Source: Selaginella moellendorffii | Lineage: Eukaryota; Streptophyta; Lycopodiopsida; Selaginellales; Selaginellaceae | DNA length: 64,000 nucleotides | Direction: 5' to 3' | Assembly (NCBI RefSeq): GCF_000143415.4 | Contig: NW_003314262.1 | Location: 5,349,876 to 5,413,875, forward strand | Shown here: piece after piece, positions 1 to 9,393 of the stretch | Layout of the letters: each line of letters starts with the position of its first letter | How positions within the stretch are numbered: position 1 is the stretch's first letter | The notes under the pieces: generated by a model | Told to the model about the DNA's origin: nothing | Databases searched by the model: none | What the model saw: only the letters and a program-made list of their open reading frames with translations | Position numbers and translations under genes: made by a program

Positions 1-623
1 AGTAAGAGGTTTTGGAAATGAATGCAAAATTGCATTACTGAATTAGATGGTCCTTGATGAAGACAATACAATTGTTAAAAGGTATTCTCATAATTATTAA
101 CATGTCCAAATGCATGCTTGAAGATGTTCAAAAGAATGCTTTAATCCTCAAAAGTGGTTATGTTCAAACCATTATACAACTGTAATGTTATCCCTTAAAA
201 ACTGTGGGAAATTCATGAAAATGCCAAATATCATCCCAAAAATGATATATAGCAATCATTATAAAGTGATTGAACCAATGGTACACATCATCCCCAAGAC
301 TTCCATAGAAGAAATCTAGCTAGACACAAGGATTGACACCAAGAGCAAGAGGAGTTGTATTATGTGCTGTGAATGTCATTATCAACTAAGTTTGATTATT
401 CAACTGTAATCATATACATTGAACAATTGCATGAATTACTACTCCAAAGTCAAAACAAGAGGAGGCTACTGCTTTGCCAAGAAGATGAACAAAAAAGAAA
501 AAGTAAAAGAGAAGAAATTAACAAAACTATAAGGAAAAGAAGATCTAAATAATACAAAAGCTAAATTTAAATTAAAATCCCAAATCCAAACACTGTTGAA
601 AGACAATCAAAATTGCCTCCACT
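1..623 (-). mobile_element. Decayed Gypsy gag and leader relic
   Basis: This stretch aligns by eye, from the first base, with the reverse complement of the gag gene (38785-39717) and leader of the intact Gypsy element further right. A short readable remnant is VIEPMVHIIP near position 270, identical to the same-strand reading of the intact element. The gag start would lie near 490. The differences are nearly all C to T or G to A, the pattern expected from deamination of methylated cytosine. No frame is open. The element must continue left of the window. The leader is continuous here, so this copy never carried the second element that sits in the intact copy. Confidence 0.85.
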
Positions 624-774
624 AATGAGTGCATGGAATATGGAAATAGAATACAAAAATGTGCATTTCAATTAGCCTAAAGTTTTAATTTATATATAGG
701 AGCAAATGGTCTGGATTGAAATAAATCTAACAGCTATCAAAATCCCACTACACTAATATTACTTGGCCCTCAAA
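624..774 (-). repeat. Decayed LTR of the same Gypsy family
   Basis: Reverse-complement match to the 174-base LTR at 30480-30653. Shared landmarks are the block GAGTGCATGGAATATGG at about 627 and CTTGGCCCTCA at about 762-772. About 22 bases near the outer end are missing and many positions show C/T or G/A change. Its position directly after the gag/leader relic makes it the 5' LTR of that reverse-oriented copy. Confidence 0.85.
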
Positions 775-918
775 GATTTATCTAATACAGTTTAATAGAA
801 AATTTCTTTTACTCTTATTTGTTGTACTTCTAATACTTTTCAAAATAACAAAACTTGGTTGGAGAGGGAAAAACTTAAAACAACTTGAGAATGGACATGA
901 AGTATTGTCCTGGAATAG

Positions 919-1110
919 ATCTCTCCACCTCCTCAAGAGACTTTACATTGTAGTCTACCACACTGCCAAATTTGAGGAGGGACTGGGGCAGCAGTCATTG
1001 GAAGGATACTCACGCAGCTTAATTACGAGCACTGATGTTGTATAGTTTCTGGAACAAAGAAAGAAAGGATTTAGAGTTTTGTCCCTGCAATTGTGTTTTG
1101 AGGCTGGAGT
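919..1110 (-). pseudogene. GDSL lipase gene fragment
   Basis: A degenerate partial copy of the GDSL lipase gene at 7772-9130, on the same strand. It matches the parent from about 8138 to 8410, which covers the middle exon, its intron and the edge of the next exon. There are internal deletions (for example the bases around parent 8160-8220 and the end of the intron) and stops. Shared blocks include GATCTCTCCACCTCC and the GTTGTATAGTTTCTGGAAC region. It lies between the Gypsy relic and the DNL gene. Retention of intron sequence shows it was copied through DNA, not mRNA. Confidence 0.8.
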
Positions 1111-1269
1111 GCTCAAGGACGGGGTGTGCGATGACGGAGGTTGTCGAGGCGAGCAGGATGTGGAGCTTTCCCAATCTCGCCACTTCGAGCGAGGGGTTGG
1201 GTTCCCCAAATACGTTTTCAATTTAACTGTGAAATTGAGTCAGGGTTAGGGCTCTTGAGCTAGGGTTTG

Positions 1270-1758
1270 ATGGCGTGGGCGAGGGCGATTGGCGGCTTAT
1301 GCAGGCGCGCGGGCAGCGGCCGCTTAGATTCTCTTTCCAACCCAGGATTCCAGCGGATTTCTAGCTTGTTTGGCCAAAGGGGCTACTGCGCGCCGGTGGC
1401 AGCGCCACTGTCAGATAATTCGGCGGCACCGGCGCTGGCCTACGAGCTCAAGTCCTCGCTCAAGTCTTCGCCGCGGCACGATTTGGCGATGATCTACACT
1501 TGCACGAAGTGTAACACGCGATCGGCCAAGACGTTTAGCAGGGAAACGTACGACAGTGGGGTGGTGATTGTCCGGTGTGGGGGATGTAGCAATCTCCACC
1601 TCATCGCGGACAGACTTGGGATGTTTGGGGACAAGGGGAGCATTGAGGATTTTCTAGCGGAGAGAGGTGAGAAGGTGAAGAGGGAGTCTGAGGATACGTA
1701 TGAGTTTGCGCTCGAGGATTTAGTTGGAGCAAAATCCAGTGAAAATTCTCGGGACTAG
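1270..1758 (+). CDS. DNL-type zinc finger protein (Zim17/Hep1-like)
   Basis: Single-exon gene of 162 residues. The DNL zinc finger spans about residues 74-122: two CxxC pairs (TCTKC and RCGGC) and the following NLHLIAD segment, which is the family signature. Family members bind organellar Hsp70 and keep it soluble. The first 60 residues are rich in Arg, Ser and Ala and low in acidic residues, as in a mitochondrial or plastid targeting peptide (inference). The usual NLGWF after LIAD reads RLGMF here. The ATG at 1270 follows a telo-box-like TAGGGTTT by one base; a TTG three bases earlier is not needed. The C-terminal tail is acidic and typical in length. Confidence 0.88.
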   Translation: MAWARAIGGLCRRAGSGRLDSLSNPGFQRISSLFGQRGYCAPVAAPLSDNSAAPALAYELKSSLKSSPRHDLAMIYTCTKCNTRSAKTFSRETYDSGVVIVRCGGCSNLHLIADRLGMFGDKGSIEDFLAERGEKVKRESEDTYEFALEDLVGAKSSENSRD

Positions 1759-1789
1759 TTTCTAGTCGATTCTTGCTTAGAATCAAGTC

Positions 1790-2130
1790 TACAGTTCAGT
1801 TGCCCACTCTCGCATCCCGGTAGCATAGCGTTTGACGACACTATCCTGCATGCCCACCAGTGTGGTTTGCACGTAACGTCTTGAGCGCCTGTCCAGAAAC
1901 TTTGGCTTGTCTTTCGGATTCTTCTTGGCGCAGCGCAACCAGAAGAGTCGCCCATCCTATCAAACAGCTCCAAAGCCAGACGATCCTCCGATTTCGACGT
2001 CATTCTTCTCCTCCATCTCGTTCGCGAGCTAGCACTTTGCGTGCATGTCCTGGTACTCGCTGGAGAGGAGGGACACCACTTACGAGCTTGCCCGAGTTGC
2101 AGGAATACTTTGACAGCTCCTGGTTTCAAC
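1790..2130 (-). pseudogene. Possible decayed coding fragment, unidentified
   Basis: No intact gene. One reverse-strand frame reads as protein-like sequence interrupted by a few stops: a stretch containing SSEYQDMHAK, then NEMEEKNDVEIGG, then LRCAKKNPKDKPKFLDRR and MQDSVVKRYATGMREWATEL before a stop near 1795. The composition (many charged residues, few rare amino acids) looks coding, while competing frames on both strands look like shadows. I do not recognise the family. It is convergent with the DNL gene just upstream. Confidence 0.25.
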
Positions 2131-2213
2131 ACACCGTTGTCTTTTTGTTTGTTGTCAGCAAACTAGGCTGGGAAATATCTCATTCCCAGCTGTTAGATCA
2201 AAGAATTAAGTAA

Positions 2214-3740
2214 TTCTTTTTACTTGGCTCCACACATTTATAAAAATGGTATATAAATTTAATGACTATAAAATATGATTTGGATATTTAGTTTCTAAAT
2301 TACAGTTATTTTAGATTGAAAATAATGTTGATAATAAACAAAATGGTTGGGTGCCCATAAAACATTTTAACCATGTCCTAGGGCTGTTCATAGCCTTATC
2401 ATTTGGCTTCTTTGCTGAACCATTTATCTATATATAGTTTTTTATTAAAGTTATTTTTTAACTTTAATAATTAAATTTAGAATTCCTTGTGATATAGATA
2501 TTTTAGTACTATCACTATAACTTATTAGGTATTGATATACTAATTCTAGTTTATTTATTAGTTGATAATAAGTTGCAATTATTTATGTAATATCATGAGT
2601 ATTTAAAATTCTAAGTTTTTCAAACTTTGGATAATAAGTTGTTGCAGATAAGTCTTGAAAATAATGAACATTATACAAAAATTGTTTTATACTTTTTATT
2701 GACCATTTGTAAAAGGATATGAATATTTATATATATGAGCTTTTAAATTATTAACTTATTTATTCAAACTGATTATGAATTATTTACTTAAGAAAATTTT
2801 AAACAATGTGTTATAAAGAAAAAAAACTACTTTATTCTAATTTCAATATTTTCTATTATACTTTATATATTCTTAAAACATTTTCACACTTATTTGTATT
2901 GCTTTTTTAGTCTTATAGTGTATTAATTCTGAAAGGAAAATTGTATTCTCTCTAAAAAATAAGAATATAAAAAATGTGCGTAATTTATAGTAGTTTAGTC
3001 GAAAACTTTATACTAATTGTGAATTTTAGTTTTATATGTGAATTTAGCACTACTTATTTGTACTAGTGATGATACTTAAAATGCATTTTCTAATGTCTAA
3101 CAATAGAATGGAAGGTTGTTTCTTATGGATGAAGTGACTAGTTTGATTTGTTAAATAGATTGTTACAAAGTAGTTCATTTAAAATAATGAAATACAATTT
3201 ATAAGTTTATGAATATTATACACAATAGTAGTAAATGAACATTAGCCATCAAAATTAACACACCCTTATACTTAAATTGTTTACTAATATTATATATTAT
3301 TAATACTAGGTTATAACTGAAAACTAAAGAATCATTACTTTTTCTTTTATTTTATGTATTTCCAAACATGCAAAAAGGATAGGACACCATTGCCACTACT
3401 GATTGATGGATGTTTGCTATCTATGTAAACACCATTAAATCCAATATAAGAAGAGAATAGCTGGTTTTCTTGCTCGCACGATACAATCACTCCCGTTTGG
3501 AAGCATCATCTAGAGCTGTTACCACAAGAGCTGCTGAAACTGATGCTCTAAAAGCAACTAGACATTTATGTGAAAAGGATTATATAAATCTTACTCAAGC
3601 AATCTGTTAGAAGTGTCTTATGGCAATGTTGGTTTGGAATCCTGTCACCTGCACCTCTGTGATAGCAAGGATCCGTACTGTGATCAGTACAGAATATATT
3701 AGAATCTAGTATGGTAAGCAAGGAGCTGAAGTGGCAGCAA
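2214..3740. other. AT-rich spacer with transposon traces
   Basis: Strongly AT-rich, no open frame of interest and no RNA gene seen. A block at about 2378-2420 (CTAGGGCTGTTCATAGCC and following bases) closely matches 33155-33190 inside the non-autonomous element nested in the Gypsy copy. At least part of this spacer is therefore decayed retroelement DNA. Bases 3440-3740 are less AT-rich but show nothing I can name. Confidence 0.5.
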
Positions 3741-3903
3741 GGTGTCAGGAGCAAGGAGCTCGAACTGGGTTAAGCGCCTTGTTTTAAGTGTAGATCATCG
3801 CCAAATCGTCTTGAAGCTCATCCGCTGGAACCTCCGGCTGGAAAGACTAGAAGCTAAACTCCCGCTACTCGCGCGCAGCGTGTGCAAATTCAAATTTGAA
3901 ATT

Positions 3904-4596
3904 TCAAACGTATTCGTGGCCGGGCTCTGCGAGTGGCGAGTTCTCGGCCTGCATGCCCGTCTCGTTCCAGTAATCCACGAGAATGAAATCCTCCACGAAC
4001 GGCCCCTCCTTGAGCTTCGCCAGCACCACTTCCGGGCTGTTGTCAATCAGCTCCGCCTCGTCGATCCAGCGGAAGAACGCCAGGTAGCCGAAATCAAACC
4101 CCCTCGCTCGAACCGGCGAGAAATTGGGGCCGCCACCATCGAAGCTCGAGGTCCTGCTCGCCTCGGCGATCTCCGAGACGAGCTGCTCCCTGCCATCGCC
4201 GCACACCCCGTCCTTGAGCCGGCACAGCACGATCCTCTTTGCCTCGAAGAACTGGTCGACGTGCTTCTCGACGCTCGACTCCCAGTCCAGCGCCAAGACG
4301 GACTCGCAGATGGGATTCACGAACTTGTCCATGCAGTAAATCTGCGCTGGGTGGAGCGAAAGCGCGGCCAGCGCCGCCTTGTTCTGGTGCCGCGAGTGGA
4401 GGACGTGCGTGTAGCCACCGCTGAGAATTTTGTGCGCCGGCCATATAGACAGCACCGGTCCGGCCTTGAGGTGGAGGACGCCGTTGATGGCCCGCAGCTT
4501 GTTAAGTTGTTCCACCATCTCGGCTCGCTTCTCGGCCGAAGCCCAGTGCCGGGCCTTGAAAAGAAGGACGTGCTCCACCAGGTGAACGATCGGCAT
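3904..4596 (-). CDS. Stress-responsive A/B barrel (Dabb) domain protein
   Basis: Single-exon gene of 230 residues. Residues 3-75 form a Dabb (dimeric alpha-beta barrel) domain: VHLVEHVLLFK at the start, then helices, then YTHVLHSRH and the HPAQIYCMDKFV segment typical of the family's second half. A second, weaker ferredoxin-like half follows at about residues 150-220 (GFDFGYLAFFRWID to FILVDYW), the layout of two-domain plant members. Plant Dabb proteins are small soluble proteins induced by stress; their biochemical role is poorly known. The start codon gives the conventional MPIVHLVEHV opening. The long ORF on the opposite strand over the same bases is a GC-driven shadow. Confidence 0.85.
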   Translation of the reverse strand: MPIVHLVEHVLLFKARHWASAEKRAEMVEQLNKLRAINGVLHLKAGPVLSIWPAHKILSGGYTHVLHSRHQNKAALAALSLHPAQIYCMDKFVNPICESVLALDWESSVEKHVDQFFEAKRIVLCRLKDGVCGDGREQLVSEIAEASRTSSFDGGGPNFSPVRARGFDFGYLAFFRWIDEAELIDNSPEVVLAKLKEGPFVEDFILVDYWNETGMQAENSPLAEPGHEYV

Positions 4597-4790
4597 CCTG
4601 GAGCTTCACTGCAAATCTCTGGAAGAAAACCAAGAGCACAAGCGTGAGAATTGTTGTCGCGCTGTTGCTTCACCATCTTGATCACAGCGCTACTTTCACT
4701 GAAGGGAGACTTGCTTTTTCTCACTCGCTCATCGAAACGACAGCACACCTCTTCGTAAACGTCTCCAGAAACTAAAAGATAAGTTTATAA

Positions 4791-4864
4791 TGCCGGAGAG
4801 TGGGATTGAACCACCGACCTTGTGATTTTCAGTCACACGCTCTAACCAAATGAGCTACTCCGGC
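4791..4864 (-). tRNA. tRNA-Phe (GAA)
   Basis: A 74-base cloverleaf. Acceptor GCCGGAG pairs with CTCCGGC, discriminator A. D arm GCTC/GAGC. Anticodon stem TGTGA/TCACA with loop CTGAAAA, so the anticodon is GAA (Phe). T arm GGTGG-TTCAATC-CCACT. No encoded CCA and no intron. The acceptor differs from the usual angiosperm cytosolic tRNA-Phe, but all stems pair. A second copy lies 400 bases to the right. Confidence 0.93.
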
Positions 4865-5052
4865 ATCGTGCTGCCCTCATGAAGATATTCACAAGCCTGA
4901 GCGTGCTTTATGCATTGCTAAAATTAATGAAAAACAGCAAAAAGGTAATAAATGGTCGGGAAACTCGGGCAACAGCAATATATTGCAGCAAAAAACTTCC
5001 AAGCGCATGATCCTGCCAAGGTCTGTTTCTTCTTGAAAAAATCTAGACTAGA

Positions 5053-5184
5053 GCTTGCAGCAAGAATACAATGCAACTTTATGCTAAACAAAACCATAGA
5101 CTACATGACTACCATACAGCTTGCAGCAAGAATACAATGCAACATTATGCTAAACAAAACCATAGACTACATGACTACCATACA
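5053..5184. repeat. Tandem 66-base duplication between tRNA genes
   Basis: Two adjacent 66-base units (5053-5118 and 5119-5184), each beginning GCTTGCAGCAAGAATAC and ending CTACCATACA. They differ at only one or two bases. The array ends a few bases before the 3' end of the second tRNA-Phe gene, so it lies where Pol III termination would occur. The spacer that precedes it (4865-5052) shows no other feature. Confidence 0.95.
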
Positions 5185-5190
5185 GCTTTA

Positions 5191-5264
5191 TGCCAGAGAG
5201 TGGGATTGAACCACCGACCTTGTGATTTTCAGTCACACGCTCTGACCAAATGAGCTACTCTGGC
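5191..5264 (-). tRNA. tRNA-Phe (GAA), second copy
   Basis: Same cloverleaf as the copy at 4791-4864. The acceptor stem is GCCAGAG with CTCTGGC, so the fourth pair has changed from G-C to A-T on both strands of the stem. One D-loop base also differs. The anticodon loop is CTGAAAA (GAA). The paired change shows the gene has stayed under selection for folding. Confidence 0.93.
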
Positions 5265-5503
5265 ACCTTGTTGCCCTACCGATGAACTTCGCGAGCCTGA
5301 GCAAACTTTGTACACCTGCATTGTAAAGTAAAATCTTAGACAAACCATAACTAAAACCAAGAGCTCCTGTATAAAGTGTTCGATCATAAGCACCGGATGA
5401 ATAGTAAAGAAACACTTAACTCTGTTAGCAGAGGGATGAACGCTGAGCAAAGCACAATCCAACAACATGATAGATTAATTTCGCAGCGAGGAAATCATCC
5501 AAT

Positions 5504-6132
5504 CTAAGCAGGATTCACAGTCCTCCTTGCGTCGGTCCACGCCTGAGCAATCGTTTTCTTCATGTTATCGTCGCCCTCGTCGTACATATTCTGCAACAAC
5601 AAGGTCACGATCGATCCAAAACCATGCATCCATGGAAGTTACCTTCGTCAGGTCCATGATGCCAGCCGTCGAATTCTTCCCTTCATCCGGCTTAAACTGT
5701 GCATCCACAATCGATCGTCTCAGACAAGAGAGAAAAGCGCGAAGAACAGACCTTGTCTTCCTTGTAGTGTAGATCGGTCCACCACAAGGCGCTTGGGCTT
5801 GACAATCACATTACTTGCCGCTGGATCTATAGGCTTGTGGAGCCTTGGAACACCCCACCGGTAGTTCTTCCCTGCCAAGACTCGTCCCGGAACTTCGATG
5901 ATACTTTGTCAGCGGAGACACCCTCGATTCCAAGGTAGATCTTCAAACGAGAAGAAAGCAAGTGAGTCGCTAGGCGAGATCGAGAGCTCACCCGCGAGGA
6001 GAGGGAGGATTCGTCGCCGCCAAGGCCGATGCTTGCGATCTCGGCGGAGAGCAGCGATTTCAGTCGCGGCCGCTTGGCTTGATCCAGCAGCGCCTTGAGC
6101 TCCTGGAGATCATCCATGACGTCTGGCGCCAT
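5504..6132 (-). pseudogene. CacyBP/SIP-like gene, internally deleted
   Basis: Resembles calcyclin-binding protein/SIP, an adaptor with a CS domain and a C-terminal SGS domain in SCF-type ubiquitin ligation. The N-terminus (MAPDVMDDLQELKALLDQ, then AKRPRLKSLLSAEI) matches the family. After a 52-base intron (GT near 5998, AG near 5946) the CS strand IYLGIEGVSADKV appears. GKNYRWGVPRLHKPI then continues in a different frame, and WTDLHYKEDK in yet another. The SGS part reads FKPDEGKNSTAGIMDLTK, and after a further intron NMYDEGDDNMKKTIAQAW and the stop at 5504. Several CS-domain strands are missing and at least two frameshifts are needed. Probably a pseudogene; a badly shortened gene is the alternative. 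Confidence 0.7.
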
Positions 6133-6309
6133 CAATCCGCCCCACAGACCAGGGAATCCCGCTCGCGGCGTCGCCCACTTCGAAGCACATTCGCTCTTAT
6201 TTTCTTTCCCCTTGCTTGCCTTGTCTTGCATCGTTAGCTTTGGCTGCTGCATCGAGGCGAGCTTTCCTTCCTTCTCTTCTCTCACGCGAGCGCCATAGCT
6301 CCCTCTCAC

Positions 6310-7149
6310 CTAGAGATCGTCGAGGTACTTGCGCTGTGGAAAGCTCTCGGGGCACAGCTCCTTGAATCGTTTGTAGCATCTCTTGGCCCTCTCTTTCTCG
6401 CCGAGAGAATCATAGAGCAGTCCCTGGAGAAATCGTTGGATAAGTCACAGAAACTTTGAGAGCTAATCGAAGAACTTGGAAGTTCTCGTGAAGTTCTTCG
6501 TCACTCACCTGGCGGAGATATGGACGAAAGTCAGATCTTCCTTGGTCAGTTCCTCGTACTGCTCGAGAGCCTGTGTCAGCTTCTCCTGGAAGAAATCCAC
6601 CACTGGAGCTTAGAACAAGAAAAGAAAAATCTCACAAAGCTAATTCTAGTACCTGAGACGTAAGAATCTGGCCGAGAAGCATCTTAAAGTTGCGAGCTGC
6701 AAAGCTTTCTTTATGGCGGCATGGATCATCTCTAGAACCTGGGAGTCGTCTTCTCCATCTTTCTCCATAGCTAAAGCCAGTTCCTGGAGCAAAAAACACA
6801 CTGGTGCTTCTAAGGAAAACGACTGATTTGCAAAGCCTTCGCGGAGAAAGGTTGGATCTCCACAAGCTCCCGGAACTCCTCCCTGGAATGTCTCACATCC
6901 CCAACAAGCCCGTAAGCTCTGGCTCTCATGAATCTATACTCGAGATGCTCTGGCTCCAACTCGATCATCCTTCCCAGAACCTCAATCGCCTCCCCTCACC
7001 TCGCCATTTTCCATCCTGAGCGAGAGCAAAGCCTTGTAAGCCACCAAGTTGCCCGCCTCCTCCTCGATCGTCTTTAGCACCGCCTTGAGCGTCCTCTCAT
7101 TGGCCTTTGCGCGAAGAACCCTGGACGGAACCTTTGAGCTCTTCCCTGG
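6310..7149 (-). pseudogene. TPR protein (SLOW GREEN1-like), frameshifted
   Basis: Four or more reverse-strand exons with good splice sites spell a TPR protein resembling plant plastid SLOW GREEN1 (moderate certainty). Readable pieces are: AYKALLSLRMENGEV; AIEVLGRMIELEPEHLEY and RARAYGLVGD; ELALAMEKDGEDDSQVLEM; AARNFKMLLGQILTSQ; KLTQALEQYEELTKED; DFRPYLRQ; and the last exon GLLYDSLGEKERAKRCYK to KYLDDL and a stop at 6310. Frames break at least three times: in the G-run near 6990, near 6700 and near 6545. Three breaks make a pseudogene more likely than sequencing error. The 5' side is fused in frame to a GH3 fragment. Confidence 0.6.
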
Positions 7150-7362
7150 CTTCTCGACGAGCTCTCTCTTGATTCCTTCTCTGCGTTTGAGCTCCCAGAA
7201 GATCACGTAGTGCGCACGAACAGCGGTGGAATTGCCGTAGGCTATGAAGTTCGCGACCTCGATCCCTGCCTCTTTTAACACCTCCTTTACCACATTTTGG
7301 AGCTCTTGCTCGTCGACCATCTCGTTTTGGACGCTCAGAACCGCGTTCTTGCGGTGGCTAAA
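7150..7362 (-). pseudogene. GH3 acyl-amido synthetase C-terminal fragment
   Basis: About 70 residues of one reverse ORF (6982-7479) match the C-terminal domain of GH3 enzymes, which join amino acids to jasmonate or auxin. The segment HRKNAVLSV corresponds to the family's RRKNVVLS block, and ANFIAYGN followed by HYVIFWELK corresponds to its conserved GHYVIYWEL block. Everything N-terminal of it (the ATP/AMP-binding body) is absent. Downstream, the frame runs straight into the TPR pseudogene. It is therefore a captured or truncated fragment, not a working enzyme. Confidence 0.75.
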
Positions 7363-7771
7363 AGCCAGCTGGGAAAAACTTGATACTTTCATCATAGCGT
7401 GGTTATTAGGAATTCTCAACCATTCATTTAAGGAACCTATAGCCAAACTAAATAAGGTTGCAAGTGATCTAAAATGCACTTGTATAGCTAATAAAAGATG
7501 GCAAAAGCATTATGGCATTGATGGGTTGCAGACATTATATAAGGCACCACCACCACCTATTTTGCATAGAGCCGCTAAAAGCAATCTCCTCTAAGTAAGA
7601 CATTTAATTTACATCTGGACCATGTGGACACGCTTACCTTTGCTCAACACCATTTACTCATTTTAGTCAGTCGGGATCCCAAGTTCAATTACGGAATTTG
7701 CTTTTGTTTTCTCTCCGCTGACATATAGTGAAACCATAAATTCAATGGTGGTGTAATTTATTTTTATAGTT
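7363..7771. other. Spacer before the GDSL gene
   Basis: Moderately AT-rich and without a recognisable gene. The reverse ORF that carries the GH3 fragment extends to 7479, but its first 40 residues match nothing I know. Short purine/pyrimidine runs such as CACCACCACC occur near 7545. This is the 3' flank of the GDSL lipase. Confidence 0.5.
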
Positions 7772-9130
7772 TCAACTGGAGGTAACTAGTTGATAGACGT
7801 TGATCGGGTGATTTACATCCGGCCCTCCACGAAAGGCTTTGATAGCAACATCTCGAGCAACTCCAGCAGTAGGATGGAACTCATCGAAGAAAATGTGTTG
7901 CGATGGATTGGAGCAATATGGAACTTTGGGCAGACAGAAGAAAGAGCCTCTGTAAGGACCGATACCACAGCAAGCAGTCCCTGTGACCTTGAATCCTGCT
8001 CGGGAAAGTAAAGACATAAAACCTGAGACCTGGAGATCCAAAGGGTAAAACTTGAGATGCTCACCGTGCTGGCTTGGATTGTTGTAGATGGACATGAACG
8101 AGTAGTACGAGTCCGTGTAGACGGTCCTGAGACCAGGAAGAGATCTCTCCACCTCCACGAGGAGGGACTTGAGTCCTACATTGTAGTCCACCGCGAGTTT
8201 GTTCACAAAGTCTATGCACTCGTCGTTCTTGCTGCCGAATTTGAAGAGGGACTGGGGGCAGCAGCCGATGGGAGGCATGCTCACGACATGCAGCTTACGA
8301 GCACCGATGTTGTATAGTTCCTGGAACGAAGAAGGAAAGGATTTAGAGCTTCGTCCCGTGACGAAGGCTTTAAGTTTTGGAAAGCAACGAACCTGCAATT
8401 GCGATTTGAGGCTGGACAGCAGCAAGGCCTGGAATTGAGCGGGAGTTCCTTCCCTCGGCCTGACGAGATAATTGTTGAGATAGTCGTTGCTTCCCGTGAC
8501 AACAGAGAACAAGGCCTTGCTGAGAAGCGTCCTCGTGCGTTTTTCTCCAATAAGCTCTTGGATTTCCTGCTTAACTTTGTGCATGCTTTTCAGTTGAGAG
8601 CCCATTGGCATGTTCTGCCCCTGCAAGAAAACGCTCCAAAGCAAGGGTCAGCTCCAGATTTGCTGTTGACAAGAACTTACGAAAATCTTTCCAGTGAAAT
8701 CAAGGATTCCAGAGCCTGAGGACGCAAAGTTGACGCCGAGGAGAAGCTTGCTGCCTTTGGTAGAGGGGTCCAGATAAGCGGGAACGAAAGGCAGTCCCAG
8801 AAGCTCAGCTGTTCACCACGACGGGAAAAGAACAAAAACGAAGTTAACACACAAAAAGTCTTGCAAAGGTGACTTACTCAGGTAGTCGACTGAAACTCTC
8901 CCATTGCTGAATCGCCCCGTTGCAATGTGCGTGTCAAAGTCGACTCCATACGGATGGAAGTTGCTCTTGGCAAGCGTGAAGAGATGGTTGTTGTTGCCAA
9001 CGTCAACCAGGGAGTCTCCAAAGATGAAGTACGCGGGAACGAGCGGAGAGCTCGCATTTGCTGCCCAAGACCCAGAGATCCAAAGGATCCACTGGAGCAC
9101 GACGGCGAGCAAAATACGAGAGAGTTGCAT
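7772..9130 (-). CDS. GDSL esterase/lipase
   Basis: Five exons, complement(7772-7995, 8065-8320, 8393-8620, 8681-8808, 8878-9130), join in frame to 362 residues, the usual size. Residues 1-23 form a signal peptide (hydrophobic [12 protein letters not shown], then SGSWAAN), so the enzyme is secreted. Catalytic blocks are all present: block [15 protein letters not shown] with the Ser nucleophile, block [13 protein letters not shown], block [12 protein letters not shown], and block V DEFHPT with the Asp and His. The family hydrolyses lipid and cutin-type esters in plant cell walls and surfaces; the substrate here is unknown. All introns are 60-72 bases with GT-AG ends. A decayed fragment of it lies at 919-1110. 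Confidence 0.95.
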
Positions 9131-9393
9131 CCTCTCGCCCGTTCGGATCCTTTCCCCTCGCCCGCTGCTTATATTCGTGTCTTTTCCTCTCCTTTTACCT
9201 GTCGAGTGAGGAAGGTTGGTGCTTTTGCTTTCGATTTTTGGTTCTGTCGTTCATGTGACTCCATTAAATGAGAGTTCTAAACTTGGTTATTTTTGACCCG
9301 CCAAAGGGGCACCGCTGTATTAATGTTGTCAATATGCAATTTACGCTTCCAACAACAATTACCTGTTTAGGCGCCTCACGTCTACAGTAAAGC

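Noticed and set aside
3742..4647. 301-residue plus-strand ORF opposite the Dabb gene
   Set aside because: Antisense shadow; composition rich in Arg, Leu, His and no family match, while the minus strand has a clear domain.
5053..5184. CRISPR-like or satellite array between tRNA genes
   Set aside because: Only two 66-base units with no spacers; a plain tandem duplication.
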